This document shows, piece by piece, positions 36,156 through 44,882 of a DNA stretch of 64,000 nucleotides. Positions within the stretch are counted from its first letter, which is position 1. Every line of letters begins with the position of its first letter. The DNA lies in assembly GCF_000612625.1 (NCBI RefSeq), contig NZ_CCAS010000011.1, positions 43,383 through 107,382 of the forward strand, in the 5' to 3' direction. Below the pieces are notes generated by a model. The model saw nothing but the letters and a program-made list of their open reading frames with translations. It did no database searches and was not told the origin of the DNA. The DNA comes from Neobacillus jeddahensis (GTDB lineage: Bacteria; Bacillota; Bacilli; Bacillales; Cytobacillaceae). The position numbers and the translations under genes were made by a program.

Positions 36156-36758
36156 TTAATTAATGATAACAAGATTTGCTAGTTCCATAGGTAATACAGT
36201 CTCAACATAATAATCTTCCGCTTTCCAGTATCTCTCCGAAAACTTTTTCAAATTATTTTGAGTTCCTGCACTTTCACGCTTAAATCTTTTATCTCGCGAA
36301 CAATCGACATAAATCATATAATCAAAAAATGCTCTCCACTCACTGCGTTGAAGAAAAACCCCTTCAATGATAATTAGACAAGTATCAGGTAATTTGACGT
36401 TCTGAGCTCTTTGTGTATCAGAAATAGTTTCATATTTTAGCAGGCTAAGTTCCGTTGACGCTTTTAATTTTTTGAAAAAATTCTCTTTTAACCACTCTAC
36501 ATCCCATTGCAAAGAATAATACTCATACCATTCTTCGCAACCTGTGTTGTAGCGCCTTTTTCTCTCAACAATGTAATCGTCAATATGAAAAATACAAACA
36601 TTTTTATTCATTTCCTGAAGTTGATGTTCAATATTTTTTACTAATGTCGTTTTTCCCGAACGGCTTAGTCCGTCTATTCCAAGTATCATTCTCTTCCCTT
36701 GCTCCATTTTCAGGATCATATTAAGGATAGTAATCATGTTAACTTCCAAATTCATCAC
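36156..36758 (-). CDS. Uridine kinase-like P-loop kinase
   Basis: This 200-residue protein has a P-loop GIDGLSRSGKTTLVKNIEHQL (about residues 24-44), an HIDDYI lid/substrate motif (about residues 61-66), a YYSLQWDVEWLKENFF segment and a late IIIEGVFLQR strand. These fit the PRK/uridine-kinase family of phosphotransferases. The small size and the IDDYI motif match short bacillar uridine-kinase-like proteins of uncertain substrate. Two starts are plausible (GTG at 36758, or ATG at about 36737, each with a weak site). A solo repeat arm lies immediately upstream. Confidence 0.82.
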   Translation of the reverse strand: MMNLEVNMITILNMILKMEQGKRMILGIDGLSRSGKTTLVKNIEHQLQEMNKNVCIFHIDDYIVERKRRYNTGCEEWYEYYSLQWDVEWLKENFFKKLKASTELSLLKYETISDTQRAQNVKLPDTCLIIIEGVFLQRSEWRAFFDYMIYVDCSRDKRFKRESAGTQNNLKKFSERYWKAEDYYVETVLPMELANLVIIN

Positions 36759-36765
36759 CCCTAGT

Positions 36766-36787
36766 CCAAAAGAACCATCCCTCTGGT
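36766..36787. repeat. Solo arm of the dispersed repeat family (degenerate)
   Basis: CCAAAAGAACCATCCCTCTGG resembles the right arm, with two or three changes. It sits at the 5' side of the kinase-like gene. Confidence 0.65.
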
Positions 36788-36874
36788 CCGTTATTTAGCT
36801 TTAATAGTGGAAATTGTAGTATATTTAACAGTGACAAGACAGATACTTAAAAAAACTCTAAAAGGGGATTAATT

Positions 36875-37087
36875 ATGAAGTCTTGGACTGTGATAATAAT
36901 ACATATGGTTACAAGTTTCACCGCAATCTTTACTGCTATTGGATTAAACCGTCGGCAAGAAAATAAGCAAGACAAATACTTGTATTTTGCATTAATGATT
37001 GGAGGGTTTATCTGGTCCCAACTACAGACAGAGTATCTTATTTGGCGTATCAAAAAAGATACTAAAAAAACGGTTGGGAATTCCTAA
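36875..37087 (+). CDS. Small membrane protein of unknown function
   Basis: This 70-residue frame starts MKSWTVIIIHMVTSFTAIFTAIGL, with a good ribosome-binding site (AGGGGA, 6 nt before ATG). It has an N-terminal hydrophobic helix (about residues 5-25), a basic loop RRQENKQDK and a second hydrophobic stretch (about 36-56). It is probably an integral membrane protein. An antisense frame of similar length exists but has no ribosome-binding site. I do not recognise a family. Confidence 0.6.
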   Translation: MKSWTVIIIHMVTSFTAIFTAIGLNRRQENKQDKYLYFALMIGGFIWSQLQTEYLIWRIKKDTKKTVGNS

Positions 37088-37179
37088 AACCTCCTGCCCG
37101 ATTAGTGGATTTAGAGTCCTTTAGTGCCAAATTGTTTTTGCAAAGAAAATGAAATGAGTTGAACTTTAAATCGATAATC

Positions 37180-37359
37180 TTATGGTTTCGAAATTTCCTC
37201 GTCGATTCTCCCAATTTTTGCTCGCGCACGTTCTCTAAGAGTTACTAGTTCCGTTTGTATACTAAGTATTTTCCCAATCTTTTGTTCAATTATCGCAAGT
37301 TGGTGATCGAGGACTTCTATGATTTCTGTCAATTTTGACTTTTGTTCTATTAGAAACAA
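37180..37359 (-). pseudogene. Likely remnant of a MerR-family regulator (C-terminal helix)
   Basis: A minus-strand frame without an ATG reads LTEIIEVLDHQLAIIEQKIG, then a leucine-rich helix with LVTLRERARAKIG, ending EISKP. This resembles the antiparallel C-terminal dimerisation helix of MerR regulators. No helix-turn-helix part precedes it; the frame runs into a stop at about 37400 without a start or ribosome-binding site. It is therefore probably a decayed gene fragment. A TTG at 37359 is the only possible start. Confidence 0.4.
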
Positions 37360-37442
37360 TTTCTGTATTTTTAATATACAAGGTAGCGCAAAAACTTACT
37401 CATACTTTCACATAGATAAAACGAAATTGGTAGTGGGGTGGA

Positions 37443-37464
37443 CCAAGGGGACGGTTCTTATGGC
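37443..37464. repeat. Solo arm of the dispersed repeat family
   Basis: CCAAGGGGACGGTTCTTATGG matches the left-arm type. It lies between the MerR remnant and the terminator at 37487. Confidence 0.8.
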
Positions 37465-37486
37465 TTTTAATGAATGGAGGTAATAT

Positions 37487-37536
37487 TAACAAAAAACCTT
37501 GAGTACCCCAATAAAGGACTCAAGGTTTTTTGTTAA
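37487..37536 (-). terminator. Strong terminator of the GNAT gene
   Basis: TTAACAAAAAACCTTGAGT (37487-37505) is perfectly complementary to ACTCAAGGTTTTTTGTTAA (37518-37536). The stem is 19 bp with T runs on both strands, so it can stop transcription either way. The GNAT stop is at 37566. Confidence 0.9.
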
Positions 37537-37565
37537 TTATTATATTTACAAGAGAATAGTCACAG

Positions 37566-38141
37566 TTATAATTTGTCTAATATATTCTCATTCTCTGGTG
37601 CTTCGTTAAAGGTTAAAACCTCATCTACTGGTTGATAGGATTCGCCATAGAAACGGTGATCTTTATAGGTATGAATCATATCGTACGTTTTTTTCATGGC
37701 TTCAAAGATCAGTTCTTCAGATTCATTGTTAGGTGCCCAATAAAGGATTTCCATCTTATTAACCTCATTTGTTGCCAGAGATCTTCTCGCATAGCCGATA
37801 GACTCTGCATGCTCGAAGCCTTCACGTTTATAATAACGGAGCCTTTTTTCTGTATCACTGTCTTCATAATTGACGGGTTCCACTTCAAGTATAATCGGTT
37901 TTCCCTTACTTTTCATTTTTTCCATTAGTTTATGTCCCAGCCCCTGACCACGGGCATTTTTCGAAACGAATAGGTAATCAATAAAGACGAAATTCTCAAG
38001 TTCCACATACATTAACACATGATTGGGGCCCTCATCTTTATGATAGATCTCAGACCTCTCTTTTAGTAGGGTTTCCATATGCTCCTTAGATTTCATCTCT
38101 TCTACCGGAAAATATTGATTCAATTTTTCATACCAATGCAT
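37566..38141 (-). CDS. GNAT family N-acetyltransferase
   Basis: This protein of about 191 residues has the acetyl-CoA-binding motif ARGQGLGHKLM (about residues 64-74) after strand FIDYLFVSKN, and a later RYYKREGFEHAES motif-B segment. These define GCN5-related N-acetyltransferases. AAAGGAG at 7 nt spacing supports the ATG at 38141 rather than 38147. The acceptor is unknown. It has no operon partner. Confidence 0.9.
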   Translation of the reverse strand: MHWYEKLNQYFPVEEMKSKEHMETLLKERSEIYHKDEGPNHVLMYVELENFVFIDYLFVSKNARGQGLGHKLMEKMKSKGKPIILEVEPVNYEDSDTEKRLRYYKREGFEHAESIGYARRSLATNEVNKMEILYWAPNNESEELIFEAMKKTYDMIHTYKDHRFYGESYQPVDEVLTFNEAPENENILDKL

Positions 38142-38215
38142 GGACATACTCCTTTATCCCATTGTAAATTTCATAAGGGAAGTATATGCTAATTTCTATA
38201 TTTAATACTCATGAA

Positions 38216-38276
38216 CCGGGGGGACGGTTCTTCTGGCTCTTTTTATGTGAAAGGACCACTAGAACCGTCCCCCTGG
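38216..38276. repeat. Dispersed inverted-repeat element, copy 5 (complete)
   Basis: CCGGGGGGACGGTTCTTCTGG pairs with CCACTAGAACCGTCCCCCTGG around an 18-20 nt T-rich loop. It sits between the GNAT gene start and the ssuB-like gene end, 90 bp from the solo arm at 38366. Confidence 0.9.
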
Positions 38277-38351
38277 CACCCTTCTCCAAAAAGAAAAGGG
38301 CATCCCTGATAAAAAGAAAGCCCTGTTATATAGCACATATTCTGTTTGTTT

Positions 38352-39110
38352 TTAATGAGATAAGGCCACCAGAACCGTCCCCCTGGCACTCCTAGTCCCC
38401 ATTATTTCCGCCAGAATTTCTTCTGAGTACTTTGTAAAGGCAGGATTCGCGCGCTGTCTTGGTCTTGGCATTTCAATCACTTGATCTACAGCCACATTCC
38501 CATCCTTCAACACAATAACCCGATCGGAAAGCATAACGGCTTCTTCTACATCATGGGTAACAAGGATCGTCGTCAATCGGTTCTTTTGCCAAATGGCTTC
38601 AATCAATCGTTGCATTTCCAGTCTCGTTAAGGCATCAAGCGCACCGAGTGGTTCATCCAAGAGTAACAGCTGCGGCTCATGGACTAAGGCCCGAGCTAAA
38701 GCAACCCGTTGCTTTTGACCGCCAGAAAGTGATGAAGGATATTGATGCGCACGATCCTCTAAGCCGACACTACGCAACGCTTCCAGCGCCTTTTCCCTCC
38801 AATCGCCAGAAAGACCCAGTCCAATATTTTGCAAGATTTTCTTCCAGGGTAAGAGCCGGCCATCTTGAAACATAATGCGGGCCGCTTCATTTAAAGATTG
38901 TAATTCGCTTCCATTCATCATGATCCGACCCCCGCCTGCTGCTTCCAAGCCAGCAATAATGCGGAGCAGCGTACTTTTCCCACAGCCGCTTTTCCCGACA
39001 ATCGAGATAAACTCCCCTTGTTGAAAAGTAAGGTTTATTCCTTTTAACACAGAAAGGCTGCTGTATGATTTTTTGACATCCTTTAAGACTAATAATTCCT
39101 TCTGATCCAT
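38352..39110 (-). CDS. ssuB: Sulfonate/nitrate-type ABC transporter ATP-binding protein (SsuB-like), C-terminus altered by repeat
   Basis: This 252-residue ABC ATPase has Walker A VGKSGCGKSTLLR (about 37-49), signature SSLSGGQKQRVALARAL, Walker B LLLLDEPLGALDALT and the H-loop VTHDVEEAV. The family is the TauB/SsuB/NrtD group of taurine, sulfonate and nitrate importers. The final ten residues (RGTVLVALSH) are encoded by a solo repeat arm at 38366-38386 and the following bases. The original C-terminus, near EEILAEIMG, has thus been replaced. It is the last gene after ssuC and ssuA homologues. Confidence 0.88.
   Translation of the reverse strand: MDQKELLVLKDVKKSYSSLSVLKGINLTFQQGEFISIVGKSGCGKSTLLRIIAGLEAAGGGRIMMNGSELQSLNEAARIMFQDGRLLPWKKILQNIGLGLSGDWREKALEALRSVGLEDRAHQYPSSLSGGQKQRVALARALVHEPQLLLLDEPLGALDALTRLEMQRLIEAIWQKNRLTTILVTHDVEEAVMLSDRVIVLKDGNVAVDQVIEMPRPRQRANPAFTKYSEEILAEIMGTRSARGTVLVALSH
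38366..38386. repeat. Solo arm of the dispersed repeat family inside a coding end
   Basis: CCACCAGAACCGTCCCCCTGG, nearly identical to the right arm, lies within the last codons of the SsuB-like gene and changes its C-terminus. Confidence 0.85.
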
Positions 39111-39149
39111 TTCCTCAGCCTACCTCTCTTCATCATTTTTCGTTCGCCC

Positions 39150-39926
39150 TTACGATAACTGCCTCCAGGAGAGCCATTTGTTTTCACATAATTTCGCCAG
39201 CCAATCAGACAGCTTTCCGAGTAAGGCATAAATTAAGATACTAAGGACAATAATATCCATTTGCATAAATTCGCGGGCATTCATCGCCATATAGCCTACT
39301 CCCGAATTGGCAGCAATTGTTTCCGCCACAATCAAAGTTGTCCACATAACCCCCAACGAATAGCGAATCCCAACCAGTATCGAAGATAACGCTCCTGGAA
39401 AGATGACGTGTGTAAACAGCGAAAAACCCTTTAACCCATAGGCCTGTCCCATTTCGATCAACCCTCGATCCACTGACTTAATACCATGATAGGTATTAAT
39501 ATAAACTGGAAATAGGACTCCTAATGCCACGAGAAATATTTTCGAGGTTTCATCAATCCCAAACCATAAAATGACCAACGGTAGTAATGCCAAATGTGGA
39601 ATGTTCCGTAGCATTTGAATGGACGTATCAAACAGTAAATCAATGTATTTGAACAGTCCGTTAAATAATCCAAGGATAAAGCCTAGTGTTCCCCCGATTA
39701 AGAACCCAATTAATGCCCTCCATAAACTGATCGAGATATGTGTCGTTAATTCACCTGAAGCAGAAAGCTTCACGCCTGCTTTCAATACCTCCGTCGGTGA
39801 AGGCAAAATCCTTGCGGGAATGATTCCTATTCCACTAAAACCTTGCCATACGATCAAAATAAGCGCCGGGATGACCCAGGGAAGCCATTTTTCTCCCCTT
39901 TTTTTATCTATTTTCACTTTCTTCAT
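39150..39926 (-). CDS. ssuC: Sulfonate/nitrate-type ABC transporter permease (SsuC-like)
   Basis: This 258-residue membrane protein has about six hydrophobic helices. It carries the LPSPTEVLKAG segment (about 41-51) and the EAA loop YGLKGFSLFTHVIFPGALSSILVGIR typical of the BPD_transp_1 permeases of the SsuC/TauC/NrtB family. The start follows the end of the binding-protein gene with a 4-nt overlap. It forms the membrane channel with the SsuB-like ATPase. Confidence 0.9.
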   Translation of the reverse strand: MKKVKIDKKRGEKWLPWVIPALILIVWQGFSGIGIIPARILPSPTEVLKAGVKLSASGELTTHISISLWRALIGFLIGGTLGFILGLFNGLFKYIDLLFDTSIQMLRNIPHLALLPLVILWFGIDETSKIFLVALGVLFPVYINTYHGIKSVDRGLIEMGQAYGLKGFSLFTHVIFPGALSSILVGIRYSLGVMWTTLIVAETIAANSGVGYMAMNAREFMQMDIIVLSILIYALLGKLSDWLAKLCENKWLSWRQLS

Positions 39927-40888
39927 TGCTCCATCACTGCCTTCGAAATCGAAATCTTCTTAGGAATAATCTCTAGCTTGTAAAATAAATCAGCTAGTTC
40001 TTGCTGCTCTTCGATGATTTCCTCTGTTATTGCCTCAACGCCATATTCCCGTCGCTCCACTGCCTTGGTGACCGATTCCTCATCCATTTTCAATGCATCT
40101 GCAAGAAGCTTGATTAATTCCGGATGATGATTGTTCGCCCAATCCATCGACACTGTTACTTCTTCGATGATGGCGTCCATCACCTCTTTATGGTTACTGG
40201 CAAACTTTTCTGTTGCCACAAAGAAATCACGGTCCGTTGTCAGACCTTCACCATTCACAAGTAATCTAGCATCAGAATTTACTTCAGTCGATGAGGTATA
40301 CGGATCCCAGACAACCCACGCATCCACTTGGCCCTGTTCAAAGGCAATGCGGGCGTTACCCGGTGTTAAATAGGCAGGTTCGATATCGTCAAGGGAAAGA
40401 CCTGCTTGTTCGAGCGCCTTTACAATTAAATAATGAGAACTGGATCCTTTTGAAAAAGCTACTTTTTTCCCTTTTAAATCATTAACCGATTCGATCGTTG
40501 AATCCTTTTGTACTAAAATTCCGCTTCCTTCAAATTTTGACTTTCCTGCTGCCACATATTTCAAATCGGAACCCGATGCCTGTGAAAAAACAGGTGGTGT
40601 ATTCCCCGTTCTTCCGAAGTCAATGCTGCCTGTATTCAACGCCTCAAGAAGGGAAGGACCATCTTGGAATTCCTTCCATTCTACCTTATATCCTAATTTC
40701 TCTAACCGTTCCTCCAGCGAACCTAAAGATTTCAGGATAAAAAGTGGTCCATTCTTTTGGTAGCCAATCCGAACCACTTTGTCTTCATCAGCTGCAGCAT
40801 CACTGTCATTATTACTGCAGCCTGTTACCAACAGGAGCACCATCATGACCAAGCTCAGAATTATTTTCCCTTTTCGATTGAATTTCAC
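39923..40888 (-). CDS. ssuA: Aliphatic-sulfonate-type ABC substrate-binding lipoprotein (SsuA-like)
   Basis: This 321-residue extracellular binding protein has a lipoprotein signal ending LLVTGC (lipidated Cys near residue 24). It carries the NMT1/SsuA-type core: VRIGYQKNGPLFILKSLGSLEERLEKLGYKVEWKEFQDGPSLLEALNTGSIDFGRTGNTPPVFSQA. The pattern QKxGPLxxLK...GxxVEWxxFxxGP is characteristic of aliphatic sulfonate binding proteins. Sulfonate preference is a family-based guess; nitrate, bicarbonate or thiamine-precursor homologues exist. It follows the acyl-CoA-ligase-like gene by 34 bp. Confidence 0.88.
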   Translation of the reverse strand: MKFNRKGKIILSLVMMVLLLVTGCSNNDSDAAADEDKVVRIGYQKNGPLFILKSLGSLEERLEKLGYKVEWKEFQDGPSLLEALNTGSIDFGRTGNTPPVFSQASGSDLKYVAAGKSKFEGSGILVQKDSTIESVNDLKGKKVAFSKGSSSHYLIVKALEQAGLSLDDIEPAYLTPGNARIAFEQGQVDAWVVWDPYTSSTEVNSDARLLVNGEGLTTDRDFFVATEKFASNHKEVMDAIIEEVTVSMDWANNHHPELIKLLADALKMDEESVTKAVERREYGVEAITEEIIEEQQELADLFYKLEIIPKKISISKAVMEQ

Positions 40889-40922
40889 TATTTTTCACAA
40901 CCTTTATTTTCGTTAAAGTAAA

Positions 40923-42488
40923 CTAGCGCATGTTTTTCGTTTTAAGATTTTGATCCCTGTGATCATTTAGCTCCTTTAAGCGATTCCGTTGAATTTTCCC
41001 TGTTGGCCCAACCGGAATCTCGTCCACTATATAGACTTCAGCAGGCCATTTATAGTTTGATAGTGACTTTTGGCAGTGCGCCATCACCATCTTGACGATT
41101 TTGTCAGGATTTTCCTGCCCGTTTTGACATGTAATATAAGAAACGACAATTTCTCCATACAGCGGATGAGATAATCCAATGACGGCAGCATCTTTGACTT
41201 CCGGAATCTGCCGGATCACATCTTCTACCTCATAAGGGCTGATCTTCTCTCCGCCTCGATTGATCATTTCTTTCATTCTGCCTACGATAAACACATAACC
41301 CTCTTTGTCGACATAACCAAGGTCACCTGTATGGAACCAGCCATCAAGAAAATCATTCTGATTGGCCGCTTCAATATAGTGATGAATGACATTATCTCCT
41401 TTAATTACGATTTCTCCCACTTTAGTAGGCAAGCATGGCTGGCCATTTGAATCAACAATTTTCAACTGTACCCCCACTGGCAAGCCAACAGAGCCTAAAA
41501 CCCTTTTTCTTGGGGGCAATGGATTGACACAAATTTGACTAGCTGCCTCTGTCATTCCATACGATTGGATGACAGGTACATGAAACCTTTGTTCAAAGCG
41601 GCGGGCATTTACCATCGGCAGCTGCGAGGAGGCAGAACGGATAAATCGTAAATGACTTGAAATTTGTTGGGGGGGAGATGAATTCAACAAAATGGAAATG
41701 ACGGCAGGAACAGCAGAAACCCAAGTCACGCTGTGTTCATTTATCACATTCCAAAACTTCGAAGCACTAAACTTTGGTGCGATCACAATCTTTCCATTAG
41801 ACAAAAATGTCGACAACACCGCAACCACCTGAGCATTGATATGGAACAAAGGCAAGAAACAATAGGTAATGTCCTCGGCACTAAGTTCATGTGAATGAAT
41901 AATATTCTCAATCGCAGCTAGTATTTGTCCATGTGTTAAGCCAACAGCTTTTGGATTCCCGGTAGTACCTGAAGTATAGAGCAATACAGCCAAAGAATCT
42001 TCTTCCGTCTGATAGGATATTAAATTTCTTATTTTTCCCCGTGCATTGCTTTCCAGCCATGTTACACCAGTTTGATCAAAGCGTTTTGTCAAAAATGATT
42101 TCGTATCAATCACGAAAATGGATCCCATTGAACAATCGGAAAAATCACTTTTTAATAGGATGTCAGCATGATAGCTGCCCATAAAACCACTCACTGGACG
42201 AGAGCGTTGAATGAAAGAAATCAGTTCGTATTCCGGCATATTTGGGTTAATCGGAACGACGATGGCTCCGTAATCAATGATCGCAAGGTATAGGCAGACA
42301 AAATGATAGGAATTCGCGTAGCTTAGTAAGATACGCTCTCCTTTCAGTACACCTGCACTAGCCAGACAATCTTGAACTCTAGCAATATCGGTTTGTATGT
42401 CGGTGGTAACATACCATTTTTCTTGATCGTGAATCATCGGTTTGGGTGATGCTAGCACATGTTGAAGTCGATCTGTTAAGACAGACAT
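40923..42488 (-). CDS. AMP-forming acyl-CoA ligase-like protein
   Basis: This 521-residue adenylate-forming enzyme (ANL superfamily) carries the P-loop LLYTSGTTGNPKAVGLTH (about 166-183), A5-type QSYGMTEAASQICVNP, the A8 hinge GWFHTGDLGYVDKEGYVFIVGR, MINRGGEKISPYEVE and the catalytic-Lys tail GPTGKIQRNRL. It activates a carboxylate as acyl-AMP and normally forms a thioester with CoA. The substrate is not predictable. It sits between an acyltransferase and a sulfonate-type transporter, all on the minus strand with gaps of 22 and 34 bp, suggesting one transcript. Confidence 0.9.
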   Translation of the reverse strand: MSVLTDRLQHVLASPKPMIHDQEKWYVTTDIQTDIARVQDCLASAGVLKGERILLSYANSYHFVCLYLAIIDYGAIVVPINPNMPEYELISFIQRSRPVSGFMGSYHADILLKSDFSDCSMGSIFVIDTKSFLTKRFDQTGVTWLESNARGKIRNLISYQTEEDSLAVLLYTSGTTGNPKAVGLTHGQILAAIENIIHSHELSAEDITYCFLPLFHINAQVVAVLSTFLSNGKIVIAPKFSASKFWNVINEHSVTWVSAVPAVISILLNSSPPQQISSHLRFIRSASSQLPMVNARRFEQRFHVPVIQSYGMTEAASQICVNPLPPRKRVLGSVGLPVGVQLKIVDSNGQPCLPTKVGEIVIKGDNVIHHYIEAANQNDFLDGWFHTGDLGYVDKEGYVFIVGRMKEMINRGGEKISPYEVEDVIRQIPEVKDAAVIGLSHPLYGEIVVSYITCQNGQENPDKIVKMVMAHCQKSLSNYKWPAEVYIVDEIPVGPTGKIQRNRLKELNDHRDQNLKTKNMR

Positions 42489-42510
42489 TGAATCATCTCC
42501 TTGTAATTAC

Positions 42511-43731
42511 TTACATTTGACCAGGTACGGACACTGTTGTTGCTCGCTTCATTATTTTTGATTTTTTCCCGACAACATAGGAAAGGATGGGAATTTTATT
42601 GAGCCAGTAGGAAAGAAACATCGATGTTCCATACACAAACAGGATCGATAGTGGTAAAAGCACGATATACATCCATTTCACCTCTGCAAAAACGGGAACA
42701 ATCTGTTTAATAATAAACAGCGGGAATGGCTGGACAAGAAACATGCCAAAGGATGTTTTGGAAGCCAGCATGATATAGCGGCTAAAGGACTGCCATTTTC
42801 GTTCCGTCCGATGATTTACCCACTTTCTTCCAAACATGAATAATGCCGCTATCACCAGCAGACTATAAGGGAGCAATAATGGCTGATGTGGCTCCTGTGC
42901 TTTATTTTCCGTTAACATTAGTACAAACCGGTTGTAATAATAGTAAGCCCACATGGCGAAAACACAGAAAACTAATGAAATGATAATAGTTTTGGCATGC
43001 TTGTCAATGAAATGACAAATCTTTTCGTAATGGCATGCCACCATCCCTCCTGAAATAAACCAGCATTGATAGGTCAAAACAAATACTCCATAGTGAGAAA
43101 ATAAATACGGCCATCCAGATTGATCGATATGTGGGATGGCAAATTTATAGAATGACATTAAGGCAAGTTGGAATAGGACACTCCCTATAAAAATGTGAAG
43201 ATGCCATTTTTCAAATTTCCTCAGCCCAAAAAGCAAGAAGGGAAAGACAAGATAAAATTGAAAACTGATTAAGACGAAATAAATATAAAACTCATCCCCC
43301 TGTAAAAGAGAGATTCCCCATTCTTTCATAAAAGTTAGAAATGAGCCATGTAAATCCAGCGAATAGGTACTGCGAAATAGGATATAGACTACATTCCAAA
43401 ACAAATAAGGAATAGCGATTAAGAGAAGTCTTTTCTTCCAAAATGAAAATATATGAAACTCTTTCCGGTAGTAGGTGATAAACAATACCAATCCAGTAAT
43501 AAACATAAACGCCATTCTCGTCACATGCATCGATGAGTGTACTGCTGACATGGCCAAAAAAGGGAAAGTCCCCTCTTCCATTTGGTGATTAAAAATGGTC
43601 ATGGTATGTACAGAAAGAACACCTAGCATGATAAAAGTACGCATAAAATCTATTTCGTATAAATGTGTCTTTTTCAAAAAGAAAACTACCTCCTTGTCCA
43701 AAATACGGTCTAAACTTCCTTTCTTCTCCAT
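42511..43731 (-). CDS. Membrane acyltransferase (acyltransferase 3 family)
   Basis: This 406-residue integral membrane protein has about ten hydrophobic helices, starting with YEIDFMRTFIMLGVLSVHTMTIF. The conserved His/Arg elements of acyltransferase 3 proteins (R near 31, H near 41, then HVTRMAFMFITGLVLF) are present. These enzymes move acyl groups from the cytoplasmic to the outer face and onto glycans or peptidoglycan. It heads a probable operon with the acyl-CoA-ligase-like gene (22-bp gap). The acceptor is unknown. Confidence 0.85.
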   Translation of the reverse strand: MEKKGSLDRILDKEVVFFLKKTHLYEIDFMRTFIMLGVLSVHTMTIFNHQMEEGTFPFLAMSAVHSSMHVTRMAFMFITGLVLFITYYRKEFHIFSFWKKRLLLIAIPYLFWNVVYILFRSTYSLDLHGSFLTFMKEWGISLLQGDEFYIYFVLISFQFYLVFPFLLFGLRKFEKWHLHIFIGSVLFQLALMSFYKFAIPHIDQSGWPYLFSHYGVFVLTYQCWFISGGMVACHYEKICHFIDKHAKTIIISLVFCVFAMWAYYYYNRFVLMLTENKAQEPHQPLLLPYSLLVIAALFMFGRKWVNHRTERKWQSFSRYIMLASKTSFGMFLVQPFPLFIIKQIVPVFAEVKWMYIVLLPLSILFVYGTSMFLSYWLNKIPILSYVVGKKSKIMKRATTVSVPGQM

Positions 43732-43779
43732 TTAATCGAAAAAGTATGAATTTTTTGTTACCAAACTTTTAATAAAGTA

Positions 43780-43823
43780 GGACCTTTCTTTCAATCAACC
43801 GTTAAGTAGAAATAGAAAGGTCC
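43780..43823 (-). terminator. Hairpin at the end of the esterase gene
   Basis: GGACCTTT (43780-43787) pairs with AAAGGTCC (43816-43823) across a 28-nt loop, just past the stop at 43829. The T run on the minus strand (TACTTTATTAAA) is weak, so this is a moderate call. Confidence 0.5.
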
Positions 43824-43828
43824 CTTTA

Positions 43829-44782
43829 TCACTTTGTTTTCCTTAAATGGAGATCAAAGAATTCTTGAACTTTGTTCAAAATGACAGGTTGTGAAAATCC
43901 CCCATGTCCTGCCCCTTCAATTTTGTACATCGATACTTCCACTTTTGCTTTTTGTAAGGCATGGAATAACAAGACACTTTGGTTAAATGGAACTCGTCGA
44001 TCCCTATCTCCATGCATAATTAAAAATGGCGGGTCATCAGGCGTGATATAGGTGATTGGATTTGCAAGTTTTACTTTATCTAGGTTTTCCTGAACTGGGC
44101 CACCAATTAACGTTGATTCTGGTGAATCCGATGCGTCCACATCGATCTTCAAGGGAAATTTACTCATTTGCGAAAAGTCAGTTGGACCATACCAATCAAC
44201 AACTGCTCGCACTCGACTATCTGTTCTAGTTGCTGTCCCGTCTTTTCCTTCGAGCGCTTCTACCCCTCCACTGGTTCCCACTAACGCGGCAAGATGTCCA
44301 CCTGAAGAGCTGCCCCAAACGCCTATTTTTTCGGGATCAATATTAAACTGCTCTGCATTTTCCTTTAGATATCGAACAGCTGCTTTAATATCTTGGAGTT
44401 GCGCCGGAAATTTCGCTTCTTGACTTGTCCGATGTTCTACACTCGCGACAACATAGCCATTTTTTGCAAGCGGCACTAATTGTGGAATGAAACTAAAAGT
44501 CTTCTGGGGCTGATCCTTTCCCCAGCCTCCTCCTTTAATAAAAATAATCAAAGGAAGTGGTTTGTCCGCCTTTTTCGGGACTAATAGATGCAAGTGTAAT
44601 GCTTTTCCACCAATCTCTGAATAAACGATATTGGGTCTCAAATCGACATGATTATCTTCCGCTTTTTTGGAATGAATCGTTTTAATCTCTAGTTCTCTAT
44701 CTCCTAAATCAGCATCGGGACTGTTCCAAATCGTTCCGCTCAATAATATAATTCCTGTCACGAATGGTATTATTCTTATCAT
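43829..44782 (-). CDS. Secreted or membrane-anchored alpha/beta hydrolase (BD-FAE/esterase type)
   Basis: This 317-residue protein has an N-terminal hydrophobic segment (about residues 3-18, signal or anchor) and then an esterase core. An oxyanion-type IKGGGWGKD loop takes the place of the usual HGGGW (about 96-104). The nucleophile elbow is GVWGSSSGGHLAAL (Ser near 172), the Asp is in MHGDRDRRVPF and the His in GAGHGGFSQP. It is likely a carboxylesterase or feruloyl/acyl-polyol deacylase acting outside the cytoplasm. It is monocistronic. Confidence 0.88.
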   Translation of the reverse strand: MIRIIPFVTGIILLSGTIWNSPDADLGDRELEIKTIHSKKAEDNHVDLRPNIVYSEIGGKALHLHLLVPKKADKPLPLIIFIKGGGWGKDQPQKTFSFIPQLVPLAKNGYVVASVEHRTSQEAKFPAQLQDIKAAVRYLKENAEQFNIDPEKIGVWGSSSGGHLAALVGTSGGVEALEGKDGTATRTDSRVRAVVDWYGPTDFSQMSKFPLKIDVDASDSPESTLIGGPVQENLDKVKLANPITYITPDDPPFLIMHGDRDRRVPFNQSVLLFHALQKAKVEVSMYKIEGAGHGGFSQPVILNKVQEFFDLHLRKTK

Positions 44783-44882
44783 TCAATCACAACCGCCTCA
44801 GCTACAAGTTTAGACTGCTTTTCTTAAGAAAAACTTAATTTCTCGTCTTATTATTACCCGTTACTGAAAAAAAAACCAGAAA

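Noticed and set aside
36847..37053. Minus-strand frame of 68 codons opposite the small membrane protein
   Set aside because: It has no ribosome-binding site, while the plus-strand frame has AGGGGA at good spacing.
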